Shown one piece after another: positions 51,001-59,301 of a stretch of 64,000 nt of DNA; position 1 is the first letter of the stretch; every line of letters starts with the position of its first letter. The translations under genes were made by a program, and so were the position numbers. Below the pieces are notes generated by a model, which saw only the letters and a program-made list of their open reading frames with translations, did not search any database and was not told the origin of the DNA. Source of the stretch: Micromonospora sp. NBC_01813 (lineage in GTDB: Bacteria > Actinomycetota > Actinomycetes > Mycobacteriales > Micromonosporaceae); contig NZ_CP109067.1 of assembly GCF_035917335.1 (NCBI RefSeq), positions 250,501-314,500 on the forward strand, given 5' to 3'.

Positions 51001-51143
51001 GCGACCAACTGCCCCGGCACGGCACCGAGCTCGCCGGCGTCGTGCGGCTGCTCGGTGGCGACGACGCCGGTGAGTTCCTCGACTACTACCTGCGGACCGC
51101 GCGTCGCTGCCGGGCCGCGGCGGAGCGGGTCCTCGGTGCCTGA
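48099..51143 (+). CDS. glnE: Bifunctional glutamine synthetase adenylyltransferase/deadenylase
   Basis: GlnE adds AMP to GlnA1 to lower its activity and removes it again. The 1014-residue protein has two nucleotidyltransferase domains: AMP-removing at about 225-240 (GGDELNYVSDVDVIFV) and AMP-adding at about 739-757 (GRLGGYEMGYSSDADVLFVY), each followed by LRPEG signature segments and a helical GlnD-like PII-uridylyltransferase domain. Length is typical. ATG 48099 is taken; the ribosome site is weak, consistent with coupling to the gene just upstream. It faces its target glnA1, two genes away. Confidence 0.96.
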   Translation: MTRPTSATGRLARYGFDVSGTDTVRAAELLGPDGLGLWDAQAQQPVDEPAAELLGALSRAADPDLALRQLHRLAEAQRRDRVDAGPPVIDAVYADAGLRRRLVAVLGASSSLGDHLVANPDQWQVLATGRNGVAPTADGSLDRGSASADPPAGGPAIAALRRAYRLALLRIAAADLTGGRGLEQTMAALSALADATLGAAYDIAVAELPDGTPPPRLAVVAMGKCGGDELNYVSDVDVIFVAADDADLTAATTVATRLIHICGLVAWPVDAALRPEGNRGPLVRTLGSHLAYYQRWARTWEFQALLKARPAAGDRDLAQEWLQLLSPLVWHAAERPEAVEDVRAMRRRIIENVPPRELEREIKRGPGGLRDIEFAVQLLQLVHGRVDETLRTPGTLPALRALVAGGYVGRADGEALLRGYRFLRGVEHRLQLQGLRRTHTVPADPVALRWLAHALGYTATPSAGAVEAFRAEWVSHATEVRRLHAKLLYRPLLESVARVPAESLRMTPQAARRRLEVLGFADPGGALRHLEALTGGVSRTAAIQRTLLPVLLQEFADAPEPDRGLLSYRQVSDKLGSTPWYLRLLRDEGPVAGRLARTLGLSRYAADLLAREPEALRMLAADVELAPRDAAVLSAGFDAAAARHLGTGGAERPEPAQAVQAVRAVRALRRRELLRLACADVLSRSGALAPAVDTVGRLDVTAVGAGLSAVTDATLAAALRVAVATVASPPGLRFAIIGMGRLGGYEMGYSSDADVLFVYDPPDGLADAEASAAARMIAEELRRLLGMPAPDPPLGVDADLRPEGRQGPLVRSLAAYAQYYARWSKVWEAQALLRARFVCGDRSLGEEFMAVADPVRYPAGGLSRDQIIEIRRIKVRVESERLPRGADPATHTKLGRGGLADVEWAVQLTQLRHAHTVPALRDPRTLAALAAAREAGLIGPADATALRAGWTLASRVRNALMLVRGRASDQLPRHGTELAGVVRLLGGDDAGEFLDYYLRTARRCRAAAERVLGA

Positions 51144-52743
51144 CCGCACCGGGACCACCGGCGCGCGACACCACCTGATCCGCTGGACCGGACTGCTCGG
51201 CGCGGTCGGACTCGCGGTCGCCGGGTTCCTCGGTGGCGCGCTGCCCGACCCGCCAGCGGCCGGCTGGGCGGTGTTCACCAGCGGGCGGGGCGCGTTGAGC
51301 GTGCTCGCCTGGCTGGCCGGCACGGCGGCGCTGGTCTGGGCGTGGTGGTCGGCGCGACACGGGGTGCCGTCGGTGCGGTGGGCGCTGGTCACCGTCGGGC
51401 TGTGGGCGCTGCCGCTGTTGGTGGCGCCGCCGCTGGCCAGCCGGGACATCTACTCGTACGCCTGCCAGGGCTGGGTCTACGGTGCCGGTGGGGATCCGTA
51501 CGGCGGCGTCGCCGGGCAGGGCTGCCCGTGGATCGACGCGGTCGCCCCACTGTGGCGCGACAGCCCGGCTCCGTACGGTCCGGTCTTCGTCTGGCTTGCC
51601 GGGCTCGCCGTCACGATCGGCGCCGGCCTGACCGGCACGCTGCTGGTGTTGCGGCTGTTCGCGGTGGCCGGGTTGCTGCTGATCGCGCTCACCCTGCCGG
51701 GGCTGGCCCGCCGGTGTGGGCTGCCGGCCGGCCGGGCGCTGTGGCTGACGCTGGCCTGCCCGGTGGTGCTGGTGCACCTGGTCTCCGGCGGGCACAACGA
51801 TGCGCTGATGGTCGGCCTGCTGGTGGCCGGGCTGTGGACGATCGTCGCGGGTGCGGCGCCGGCCTCCGGTGGGGCACCGTCCGCCCGGTTCGGCGGCGGG
51901 CTGCTGTTCGGTCGGTTCGGCGGCGGGGTCGTGTTCACCCGGTTCGCTGGTGGGGTGCTGCTCGGTTTGGCGGTGGGGGTGAAGGCGACGGCGTTGGTGG
52001 TGCTGCCGTTCGCGGCGGTGCTGGCGGTGAGCGGCCCGCGTCGCCCGGCGGCACTGGTCCGGGCCGGTGCGCCGGTGCTGCTCGGCGCGGCGGCGGCGGT
52101 CGCGGTGGCCTCGGCCTGGTCGGGGCTGGGTCTGGGCTGGGTGGCCGGGTTGACCCGCAGTGGCGACTCCCGGCAGTGGACGTCCCCGCCGACCGCCGTC
52201 GGGTTGTTGGTCGAGTACCTCGGTCGGGCGGTCGGCGTGCAGGTGGCGGCGATCGGGGTGGCCCGGCTCGTGGCGTTGGTGCTGCTCGCCGGATTCCTGG
52301 TGCTGTCGTGGTGGTGGGTGTGGCGGGGCGGTGGCCCGCTCGCGGCCTGGCGCAGCCATGACGGACGGGCGGTCCCGGTGCCGGAGTCGTCCGGCGCGAC
52401 GTCGACTCAGGACCGCGGACTGGCGGTGTACGGCGCGGGGATCGCCCTCGCCGCGACGTTGGTGGCGGCACCGGTCTTCTACCCGTGGTATCTGGTGTGG
52501 CCGTTGGTGTTGCTGGCGGCGGCCGCGTACCGCACCCGGTGGTTTCTGCTGCCGGTGGCGGTCTGCTGTTTCCTCGTCCTGCCGGACGGCTCGGGGATCG
52601 CCGCGATGACCAAGGCGCCCGGCACGTTCGCCATGTGCGGCCTGATCGCTGTCCTCGTCGTCCGCACCGCCACCCGCTCCCCGACGATCTTCCCAGCGAT
52701 CTTGCGGTTATCGAGAAGATTTGTCGGAATTGTCCGTCGATAA
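51136..52743 (+). CDS. MptB-like polyprenol-phosphomannose alpha-1,6-mannosyltransferase (GT-C)
   Basis: The 535-residue protein has about twelve membrane segments and the MptB-like loops RDIYSYACQGWVYGAGGDPY (acidic catalytic loop, about residues 110-130), APYGPVFVWLAG and SGGHNDALMVGLL. Such enzymes elongate mannan cores of lipoglycans using a lipid-linked mannose outside the membrane. GTG 51136 overlaps glnE by eight bases. The last roughly 18 residues (TIFPAILRLSRRFVGIVRR) are read through the left arm and centre of palindromic repeat copy 2, which also supplies the stop. Confidence 0.75.
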   Translation: MPDRTGTTGARHHLIRWTGLLGAVGLAVAGFLGGALPDPPAAGWAVFTSGRGALSVLAWLAGTAALVWAWWSARHGVPSVRWALVTVGLWALPLLVAPPLASRDIYSYACQGWVYGAGGDPYGGVAGQGCPWIDAVAPLWRDSPAPYGPVFVWLAGLAVTIGAGLTGTLLVLRLFAVAGLLLIALTLPGLARRCGLPAGRALWLTLACPVVLVHLVSGGHNDALMVGLLVAGLWTIVAGAAPASGGAPSARFGGGLLFGRFGGGVVFTRFAGGVLLGLAVGVKATALVVLPFAAVLAVSGPRRPAALVRAGAPVLLGAAAAVAVASAWSGLGLGWVAGLTRSGDSRQWTSPPTAVGLLVEYLGRAVGVQVAAIGVARLVALVLLAGFLVLSWWWVWRGGGPLAAWRSHDGRAVPVPESSGATSTQDRGLAVYGAGIALAATLVAAPVFYPWYLVWPLVLLAAAAYRTRWFLLPVAVCCFLVLPDGSGIAAMTKAPGTFAMCGLIAVLVVRTATRSPTIFPAILRLSRRFVGIVRR

Positions 52744-52760
52744 GTGCAAGATCGCTGGGA
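52691..52760. repeat. Palindromic intergenic repeat, copy 2
   Basis: Arms of 24 bases (52691-52714 and 52737-52760; one mismatch and one wobble) flank a 22-base centre. The core TTATCGA..TCGATAAGTGCAAGATC is the same as copy 1 at 509-576, while the outer parts differ (CCCAGC instead of CGACG). The centre shares TTGTCC at the same place. It overlaps the end of the mannosyltransferase gene. Confidence 0.8.
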
Positions 52761-52770
52761 AACGGCGGCG

Positions 52771-52805
52771 GGGCCGGGTGCGAGCGTCACGCTCGCACCC
52801 GGCCC
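52771..52805 (-). terminator. Terminator hairpin after glnA1
   Basis: Arms of 17 bases (52771-52787, 52789-52805; core CCGGGTGCGAGCGT) are perfectly complementary, 18 bp after the glnA1 stop on the minus strand. No U-tract. Confidence 0.85.
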
Positions 52806-52823
52806 CGACAGCGGTTGGGTGGA

Positions 52824-54248
52824 TCAGCAGTCGTAGTACATCGCGAACTCGTGCGGGGTCGGCCGCAGCCGGACCGGGTCGACCTCGTTGGACCGCTTCC
52901 AGTCGACCCAGGTGGAGATGAGGTCCGGCGTGAAGACGCCGCCCTCCAGCAGGAAGTCGTGGTCGGCCTCCAGCGAGTCGAGCACCGCCGGCAGCGAGCC
53001 CGGCACCTGCTTGACGTCGCCCCACTCCTCCGGCGGCAGGTCGTACAGGTCCTTGTCGATCGGCGTCGGCGGCTCGATCTTGGTCTTGATGCCGTCCAGG
53101 CCGGCCATCATCATGGCCGAGAAGGCCAGGTAGACGTTGGCCGACGGGTCCGGCACCCGGAACTCGACCCGCTTGGCCTTGGCGTTGCTGCCGGTGACCG
53201 GGATGCGGGTGCAGGCGGAGCGGTTGCGCTGCGAGTAGACCAGGTTGACCGGCGCCTCGAAGCCCGGCACGAGCCGGCGGTAGGAGTTCACCGTCGGGTT
53301 GGTGAAGGCCAGCAGCGACGGCGCGTGGTGCAGCAGACCGCCGATGTACCAGCGGGCCATGTCCGACAGTCCGGCGTAGCCGGTCTCGTCGTAGAACAGC
53401 GGCTCGCCGTTGAGCCAGAGGCTCTGGTGGGTGTGCATGCCCGAGCCGTTGTCGCCGAACAGCGGCTTCGGCATGAAGGTCGCGGTCTTGCCGGCGGACC
53501 AGGCGGTGTTCTTCACGATGTACTTGAACAGCTGCATCTGGTCACCAGCGTGCAGCAGGGTGGAGAACTTGTAGTTGATCTCGGCCTGGCCGGCGGTGCC
53601 GACCTCGTGGTGCGAGCGCTCCACGGTGAAGCCGGTGTCGATCAGCTTGCGGACGATCTGGTCGCGCAGGTCGGCGTAGTGGTCGACCGGCGGCACCGGG
53701 AAGTAACCGCCCTTGTACGGGGTCTTGTAACCGCGGTTGCCGCCTTCTTCTTCGCGACCGGTGTTCCAGGCGCCCTCGATCGAGTCGATGTAGTAGAAGG
53801 CCTGATTCGCCGAGGTCTCGTGGCGGATCGAGTCGAAGATGTAGAACTCCGCCTCGGCGCCGAAGTAGGCGGTGTCGGCGATGCCACTGGCAGCGAGGTA
53901 AGCCTCGGCCTTCTTGGCCACGTTCCGCGGGTCCCGGGAGTACGCCTCACGGGTGAACGGGTCGTGGATGAAGAAGTTGAGCGCCAGCGTCTTCTCGATC
54001 CGGAACGGGTCGATGAAAGCGGTGGCGACATCCGGCAGCAGCAGCATGTCCGACTCGTGGATCGCCTGGAAACCACGGATCGAAGACCCGTCGAAGGCGA
54101 GGCCGGTGGTGAAAAGTTCCTCGTCGACGGACTCAACCGGCAGGTTGAAGTGCTGCATCACGCCGGGCAGGTCACAAAAGCGTACGTCGACGAACTTCAC
54201 GCCCTCGTCTTTGAGGTACCGCAGTAGTTCCTCGGGATTGGCGAACAC
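52824..54248 (-). CDS. glnA: Glutamine synthetase type I-beta (GlnA1), adenylylatable
   Basis: The 474-residue enzyme makes glutamine from glutamate and ammonia as a dodecamer. It has [17 protein letters not shown], the metal/glutamate segment [26 protein letters not shown], and the adenylylation loop [11 protein letters not shown] with Tyr near residue 402, the GlnE target. Length and C-terminus (HEFAMYYDC) match GlnA1 exactly. GTG 54248 ([12 protein letters not shown]) has AGGAGG upstream; the longer frame adds five residues. A four-part GlnR box lies about 60 bp upstream. Confidence 0.96.
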   Translation of the reverse strand: MFANPEELLRYLKDEGVKFVDVRFCDLPGVMQHFNLPVESVDEELFTTGLAFDGSSIRGFQAIHESDMLLLPDVATAFIDPFRIEKTLALNFFIHDPFTREAYSRDPRNVAKKAEAYLAASGIADTAYFGAEAEFYIFDSIRHETSANQAFYYIDSIEGAWNTGREEEGGNRGYKTPYKGGYFPVPPVDHYADLRDQIVRKLIDTGFTVERSHHEVGTAGQAEINYKFSTLLHAGDQMQLFKYIVKNTAWSAGKTATFMPKPLFGDNGSGMHTHQSLWLNGEPLFYDETGYAGLSDMARWYIGGLLHHAPSLLAFTNPTVNSYRRLVPGFEAPVNLVYSQRNRSACTRIPVTGSNAKAKRVEFRVPDPSANVYLAFSAMMMAGLDGIKTKIEPPTPIDKDLYDLPPEEWGDVKQVPGSLPAVLDSLEADHDFLLEGGVFTPDLISTWVDWKRSNEVDPVRLRPTPHEFAMYYDC

Positions 54249-54306
54249 ACATCCTCCTGGCACGTCGCACTGATGGCTATGCTGATCGCGACGCTATGGC
54301 CGGCGG

Positions 54307-54344
54307 GTTGCCCCACGGTGTCTCTAATGTTTCTGCCGTGTTAC
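54307..54344 (-). promoter_or_regulatory. GlnR box upstream of glnA1
   Basis: On the minus strand: GTAAC-N6-GAAAC-N6-GACAC-N6-GCAAC (from 54344 down to 54307). The spacing and first three elements fit the GlnR consensus gTnAC-N6-GaAAC repeated. It ends 59 bp before the glnA1 start and also faces the divergent RDD gene. GlnR activates glnA under nitrogen limitation in streptomycetes and mycobacteria. Confidence 0.85.
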
Positions 54345-54444
54345 GTCCCGTGCGGAGCGTGATCCCGACCAATCGTCCCCCGCAGGATACGGCAGATGGC
54401 CCCGGCTACTCTGGCCGTTCGTGGGTATCGGGAGGGGTGGGAGT

Positions 54445-54843
54445 GTGACGGCAGGCGTAAACGGGGTGTCCGAAGGCTCCGGGCGCTCGGCCGCAGAAGT
54501 GCCCAGTCTGTTCCGCCGGGCGGGCGCGCTCGTGATTGACTGGTTACTCTGCGTGCTCATTGCGGGCTTCTTCGCCGATCCGGTCCGATCCGGCTGGCCG
54601 CCAGTCGCCGTGCTGATCTTCGAGTACGCGTTCTTCATCGGTCTATTCGCCCAGACACCGGGAATGTGGCTGACCCGCATCCGGTGCGTCTCGGTGGTCG
54701 ACGGCGGTCGGATCGGCGTACCCCGCGCGTTTCTGCGCGGACTGCTGCTGGCCCTCGTGGTTCCGCCACTGCTGATGGACGAGCGGCGGCGCGGCGCACA
54801 CGACCGCGTCGCCGGATCGATCGTCCTGCCCGTCCCGAACTGA
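54445..54843 (+). CDS. RDD family membrane protein
   Basis: The 132-residue protein has an RDD-type layout: FRRAGALVIDWLLCVLIAGF (first helix, about residues 22-41), a second helix VLIFEYAFFIGLF, the QTPGMWLTRIRCVS signature, and a third helix LLLALVVPPLLMDERRRGAHDR. Function is unknown; it is the Rv2219A counterpart between glnA1 and the DUF4191 gene in actinobacteria. GTG 54445 with GGAGGGG upstream is preferred over GTG 54421. Confidence 0.85.
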   Translation: MTAGVNGVSEGSGRSAAEVPSLFRRAGALVIDWLLCVLIAGFFADPVRSGWPPVAVLIFEYAFFIGLFAQTPGMWLTRIRCVSVVDGGRIGVPRAFLRGLLLALVVPPLLMDERRRGAHDRVAGSIVLPVPN

Positions 54844-54882
54844 CCGGCCCGAACTGCCCGGCCCCGACCGGACCGGCTGACC

Positions 54883-56400
54883 TCACGTCGCCGATGTCGG
54901 CTTGCGGTCCGTCGGTGTGCTGCCGGTCGGTTGGCTGCCCATCGGCTGTCGGACCAGAGTCCGGTCCTCGAAGCAGTACCACCAGTCCTCACCCGGCTGC
55001 AGCGAACGCATCAGCGGATGCCCGGTCTCGGCGAAATGCGCCGTCGCGTGCTTGTTCACCGAGTCGTCACAGCAGCGCACCGCCCCGCAGGTCAGACACA
55101 TCCGCAACTCCACCCAGTCGTCACCGGTCTCTGCGCAGTACGCACACTCACGGGTGTCCGTCTCGGTCACGGTCACCAGTTCGAGGTGGGTGCAGGCGGT
55201 ACTCATCGTCTCCTCCCGCACGTACCGCCAGCGGGACCGCAGCAGCCAGTCCGGGATGACCCGGGCCAGATAGCGCGAATGCGTCGCCAGCATCGGGCTG
55301 AGTACCGCGAGGATCAGGACGTACAGGGCGATGAACGGTCCGATCCGGGCGTCCAGACCGGCGGCCAACGCCAGCGTGGCCAGGATCAGCGAGAACTCGC
55401 CCCGGCCCAGCACCGTGAGCCCGACGTTCGCCGCGCCCCGGTGGTTGAACCCGAACAACGCCGCCGTCACCAGCCCGGCCGCGACGTTCACCATCAACGT
55501 GAGCAACACCGCCACCAGGACCGGGACCGCCACCGCGCCGAGTTCGCCGACATCGATGCTGAGCCCGAACGCGACGAAGAAGACCGCGGCGAACAGATCC
55601 CGCAACGGCATGGTCAGTCGCTCGACCCGCTCCCGGACCGTGGTCCGCGAGATCACCAGACCGATCATCAGCGCGCCGATGGCGTCGGAGACCCCGACGT
55701 CGGCGGAGATCCCGGCGACCAGCAGCACCAGCCCGACGACCAGGATCACCAGGATCTCGTCCTCGTGGCTGCCGATCAGCCGGCCGACCGCGCGGGCACC
55801 GAAGCGGGCCACGGCGAACAGCAGCAACAGGAAGCCGAAACTGATCGCGATGTCCAGCACCAGTTGTCCGGCCGAGCCGGACGGCGACAGGACCGGGGTG
55901 AGCATCGCCAGGTAGAAGGCGAGGAACAAATCCTCGATGACGATGATGCCCAGGATCACCGGCGTCTCGGCGTTGGTCAGCCGGCGCAACTCGATCAGCA
56001 GCTTGGTGGCGATCGCCGACGAGGAGATGCCCAACGCGCCGCCGATCACCAGCGCCTCGGGCGTGCCCCAGCCGAGGGCGAAGCCGAGGCCCAGGCCAGC
56101 GCTGACGTTCATCGCGATGTAACTGCCGGCGGCGATGAACAGCCGGCGCCCGCTGGCCAGCACCTGCTCGACCGGGAATTCCACCCCGAGGCTGAACAGC
56201 AGCAGTACCAGCCCGAGCGCGGCCAGGATGGCGAGGTCCTCGGGGTGTTCGACCAGCACCGGACCCGGGGTCGCCGGCCCCAGCAGGATGCCGGTGAGCA
56301 TGAAGAACGGGACGGTGGGCAGGCCGAGCCGGCGCCCGCCGCGAGCGAGTAGCCCGGCGATGAGCACCAGAGCGCCCAGACCGATCAGGTCAGCGTGCAT
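54883..56400 (-). CDS. CPA2 cation/proton antiporter fused to UBP-type zinc finger
   Basis: The 505-residue protein has a KefB/CPA2 antiporter domain of about 12 helices (residues 1-390), with GLGLGFALGWGTPEALVIGGALGISSSAIATKLL-type core and VIEDLFLAFYLA holding the conserved Asp. It is followed without a break by a UBP-type zinc finger (about 403-480: CTHLE, CAYC, CLTCG, HFAETGHP) and a short tail. The finger normally occurs as a separate protein. The frame is continuous and no start or ribosome site separates the parts, although an ATG lies at the junction. It probably exchanges K+ or Na+ for protons; the finger may sense a C-terminal peptide or other partner. Confidence 0.8.
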   Translation of the reverse strand: MHADLIGLGALVLIAGLLARGGRRLGLPTVPFFMLTGILLGPATPGPVLVEHPEDLAILAALGLVLLLFSLGVEFPVEQVLASGRRLFIAAGSYIAMNVSAGLGLGFALGWGTPEALVIGGALGISSSAIATKLLIELRRLTNAETPVILGIIVIEDLFLAFYLAMLTPVLSPSGSAGQLVLDIAISFGFLLLLFAVARFGARAVGRLIGSHEDEILVILVVGLVLLVAGISADVGVSDAIGALMIGLVISRTTVRERVERLTMPLRDLFAAVFFVAFGLSIDVGELGAVAVPVLVAVLLTLMVNVAAGLVTAALFGFNHRGAANVGLTVLGRGEFSLILATLALAAGLDARIGPFIALYVLILAVLSPMLATHSRYLARVIPDWLLRSRWRYVREETMSTACTHLELVTVTETDTRECAYCAETGDDWVELRMCLTCGAVRCCDDSVNKHATAHFAETGHPLMRSLQPGEDWWYCFEDRTLVRQPMGSQPTGSTPTDRKPTSAT

Positions 56401-56503
56401 GCCGTATCCAACCAGGCGGCGGCGCTACGTCCGACAACCCGGTCGCGATTGCGGCGCGGCTCACGCTCCCGAAGGACGCGGCAGATGTCCGTGACGACCC
56501 GGC

Positions 56504-56731
56504 TCACGCTTCGAAGAAGGTGCCGGCGAGGAGCGCCCCCACCTTGCGGGCCTGCTCCTCGGTCAGCTCCAGTACCGCTGTCGGCTCGTCGGAGCGGCTG
56601 GTGAAGACGTACAGGTCACGGATGCCGTCCCGGCGTACCACCACGGACACCCGCTGGCTGGGTGAGCCCAGGTCGACGTCGTAGCGCTTGCCGACGCCCG
56701 GTAGCTCCTGCATGTGCACACCCTGGCCCAT
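56504..56731 (-). CDS. Antiporter regulatory subunit (KhtT-like), N-terminal domain only
   Basis: The 75-residue protein matches the N-terminal domain of the KhtT-type regulatory subunit (LPGVGKRYDVDLG, SVVVRRDGIRDLYVF, AVLELTEEQARKVGALLAG) but stops where the TrkA_C/RCK_C ligand domain should begin; the usual protein is about 160 residues. The 103 bp after it contain no trace of the missing domain. ATG 56731 has GGGAGGG five bases upstream. It lies just before the antiporter gene and is its likely partner. Confidence 0.75.
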   Translation of the reverse strand: MGQGVHMQELPGVGKRYDVDLGSPSQRVSVVVRRDGIRDLYVFTSRSDEPTAVLELTEEQARKVGALLAGTFFEA

Positions 56732-56753
56732 CGGCCCTCCCCTGAGTCGGTGG

Positions 56754-57443
56754 TCAGCGCCCGCGGGACTGCCGGAAGGCGCCCTTGGCCGGGCGCATGT
56801 TCTTCGGGATGGCGCCCTTGGGCAGTTGCGGCCGTGCGGTCAGCGCGGTCAGTCGCTTGTCCAACGCGTTGACGTCCTTGCCGGTGAGATTGCGCGGCAG
56901 CCGGGCCAGGGTCATCCGCATCTTGCGGATGGACAACTCGCCCTCGTCGGTGCCGATCACGTAGTCGTACAGCGGGGCGGTGCCGATCACCTTCGCCAGC
57001 CGACGCTTCTCCTGACCGAGCAGGCTGCGCACCCGCTGCGGGTTGCCCTCGGCGAGCAGGATCACCCCGGGGCGGCCGATCACCAGGTGGATCATGTCCA
57101 TCTGGGTGGTGGAGCTGACCGCCGGCGTGACCCGCCAGTCACCGCGCATGTTCTCCAGCAGCGAGGCCGCCGCACCGGGCTGCCCCTCGGCGACGTTCAT
57201 CATCGCCGTGTTCGATCGCAGGTTGAGCACGATCAGCACCGCCAGCAGCGCCAGCAGGATGCCGATCGGCAGCCACATCCAACCCCAGACCATGACGACC
57301 GGCACGGTGACCGCCAGCGGAAGCACGACGGCGGCCACCGCAAACGGCACGAACCACTTGTCGCGCTTGGCGGTGAACGAGAACACCATGCCGATCTGCT
57401 TCAGCCGCTGGCCGAACGACACCTTCTCCTGGGGTTTCGCCAT
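56754..57443 (-). CDS. DUF4191 family membrane protein
   Basis: The 229-residue protein has two adjacent membrane helices (about residues 30-50 and 53-73: LPLAVTVPVVMVWGWMWLP and GILLALLAVLIVL) and a cytoplasmic domain (residues 80-200) ending in basic sequence. It is the Rv2219 counterpart, always next to lipA. Function is unknown. ATG 57443 is chosen; the longer upstream frame is spurious. Confidence 0.82.
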   Translation of the reverse strand: MAKPQEKVSFGQRLKQIGMVFSFTAKRDKWFVPFAVAAVVLPLAVTVPVVMVWGWMWLPIGILLALLAVLIVLNLRSNTAMMNVAEGQPGAAASLLENMRGDWRVTPAVSSTTQMDMIHLVIGRPGVILLAEGNPQRVRSLLGQEKRRLAKVIGTAPLYDYVIGTDEGELSIRKMRMTLARLPRNLTGKDVNALDKRLTALTARPQLPKGAIPKNMRPAKGAFRQSRGR

Positions 57444-57508
57444 GCGAGGCAGTCTAGTTGCCGCAGGCGAGCCCGCAGCCCGCAGGTGACGTACCGCCCG
57501 CGCGGGCC

Positions 57509-58450
57509 TCAGCCGACGGCGGGCGCGGCCTCGCGGTGTTGCAACGCCTGCTGGTAGAGCCGCCCGGCACGGTACGACGAACGGACCAGCGGGCCGCTCA
57601 TCACCCCGGCGAATCCAATCTGCTCGGCCTCGTCGTGCAGCTCGACGAACTCCTCCGGCTTGACCCACCGCTCCACCGGGTGGTGGCGTGGGGTCGGCCG
57701 CAGGTACTGGGTGATGGTGATCAGCTCACAGCCGGCGTCGTGCAGGTCGCGCAACGTCTGCGACACCTCGGCGCGTTCCTCGCCGAGGCCGAGGATGAGG
57801 TTGGACTTGGTGACCAGGCCGGCGGCCCGGGCCCGGGTGATCACGCCGAGCGAGCGGTCGTACCGGAAGGCGGGCCGGATCCGCTTGAAGATCCGGGGCA
57901 CCGTCTCGACGTTGTGGGCGAGCACCTCGGGCCGGGCGGCGAAGACCTCACCGAGCTGGCCTGCGTCGCCGTTGAAGTCCGGGATCAGCAGCTCCACCCC
58001 GCAGCCGGGCTGCAGCGCGTGGATCTGCCGGACGGTCTCGGCGTACAGCCAGGCACCGCCGTCGGGCAGGTCGTCGCGGGCCACGCCGGTGACGGTCGCG
58101 TACCGCAACCCCATCGTGGCGACCGACTCGCCGACGCGGCGTGGCTCGTCGGCGTCGAACTCGGCGGGCCGGCCGGTGTCGATCTGGCAGAAGTCACAGC
58201 GCCGGGTGCACTGGTCGCCGCCGATCAGGAAGGTGGCCTCGCGGTCTTCCCAACATTCGTAGATGTTGGGGCAGCCGGCCTCCTGGCAGACGGTGTGCAG
58301 CCCTTCGCGCTGCACCAGCCCACGCAACTGGGTGAACTCCGGCCCCATCTTGGCCTTGACCTTGATCCACGGGGGTTTCCGCTCGATCGGGGTCTCGGCG
58401 TTGCGGGCCTCCAGGCGCAGTAGGCGTCGTCCCTCCGGAGCAATAGTCAC
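57509..58450 (-). CDS. lipA: Lipoyl synthase
   Basis: LipA inserts two sulfurs into octanoyl groups on E2 and H proteins by radical SAM chemistry. The 313-residue enzyme has the auxiliary cluster motif [13 protein letters not shown] (Cys55, 60, 66), the radical SAM motif CTRRCDFC (Cys81, 85, 88) and the late RSSY serine ligand. It starts at ATG 58450. It stands in the conserved order lipB-lipA-DUF4191. Confidence 0.96.
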   Translation of the reverse strand: MTIAPEGRRLLRLEARNAETPIERKPPWIKVKAKMGPEFTQLRGLVQREGLHTVCQEAGCPNIYECWEDREATFLIGGDQCTRRCDFCQIDTGRPAEFDADEPRRVGESVATMGLRYATVTGVARDDLPDGGAWLYAETVRQIHALQPGCGVELLIPDFNGDAGQLGEVFAARPEVLAHNVETVPRIFKRIRPAFRYDRSLGVITRARAAGLVTKSNLILGLGEERAEVSQTLRDLHDAGCELITITQYLRPTPRHHPVERWVKPEEFVELHDEAEQIGFAGVMSGPLVRSSYRAGRLYQQALQHREAAPAVG

Positions 58451-58586
58451 CCTTGTCAGCCTACGCCGACCGCTGCCCGGCCGGGTGATCAGCCGACCCG
58501 CCCACGGGACCGGGCCGGGTGAGTTCGCTCACCCGGCCCGCGCGACCCACCGGTCCGCCGAGGAACCGGCCCACGGATCGGCGCCG

Positions 58587-59228
58587 TCAGCCGAGCGTCG
58601 GCAGGTGCCGCTCGACGACGGGCAGCACCTCGGCGACGGTGACCGGCCGGCCCAGCTCGGCGGCGAGGGACGTCACCCCGACGTCGCGCAGGCCGCAGGG
58701 GACGATCCGGTCGTACGCGGTCAGGTCGGGGTCGCAGTTGATGGCGAAGCCGTGCTGGGTGACCCCCCGGGCCACCCGGATGCCGATCGCCCCGACCTTG
58801 CGGGCCGGGCCACGGTCGTCCTCGGGCACCCACACCCCGCTGTGGTTCGGCCCCTGAAGCCGGGTGGTGGCCAACCCGAACTCGGTGCAGACGTCGATCA
58901 GCAACTGCTCGACCCGGCGTACGTAGGCGACCACGTCGATCGGCTCGGGCAGGCGCACGATCGGATAGCCGACCAGCTGACCGGGGCCGTGCCAGGTGAT
59001 CTTGCCGCCCCGGTCGACGTCGACCACCGGCGTGCCGTCCATCGGGCGGTCCCACGCCTCGGTACGTTTGCCGGCGGTGTAGACCGCCGGGTGTTCGAGC
59101 AGCAGCACCGTGTCCGGCTCCTCGCCCGCCACGACGGCGGCGTGCAGCCGGCGCTGCTCCTGCCAGGCGCTCTGGTACTCGACGACTCCGGCGCGGACAC
59201 TACGCAGACGCGAAACGGTGCTGGTCAC
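58587..59228 (-). CDS. lipB: Octanoyl-[acyl-carrier-protein]:protein octanoyltransferase
   Basis: LipB moves octanoate from ACP to the lipoyl domain, the step before LipA. The 213-residue enzyme has [53 protein letters not shown] with Lys144, and [14 protein letters not shown] with catalytic Cys178. It starts at ATG 59228, 136 bp upstream of lipA on the same strand. Confidence 0.95.
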   Translation of the reverse strand: MTSTVSRLRSVRAGVVEYQSAWQEQRRLHAAVVAGEEPDTVLLLEHPAVYTAGKRTEAWDRPMDGTPVVDVDRGGKITWHGPGQLVGYPIVRLPEPIDVVAYVRRVEQLLIDVCTEFGLATTRLQGPNHSGVWVPEDDRGPARKVGAIGIRVARGVTQHGFAINCDPDLTAYDRIVPCGLRDVGVTSLAAELGRPVTVAEVLPVVERHLPTLG

Positions 59229-59301
59229 ACCGACCAGGGTAATGCGTCACCGGCCGGTCCGGCCGGTCCGTGGCGGCGATCTGGCCGGTCCGTGGCGGCG
59301 A

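Noticed and set aside
56399-56503. Remnant of the missing TrkA_C domain after the antiporter subunit
   Set aside because: All frames of this gap were read and none resembles an RCK_C domain.
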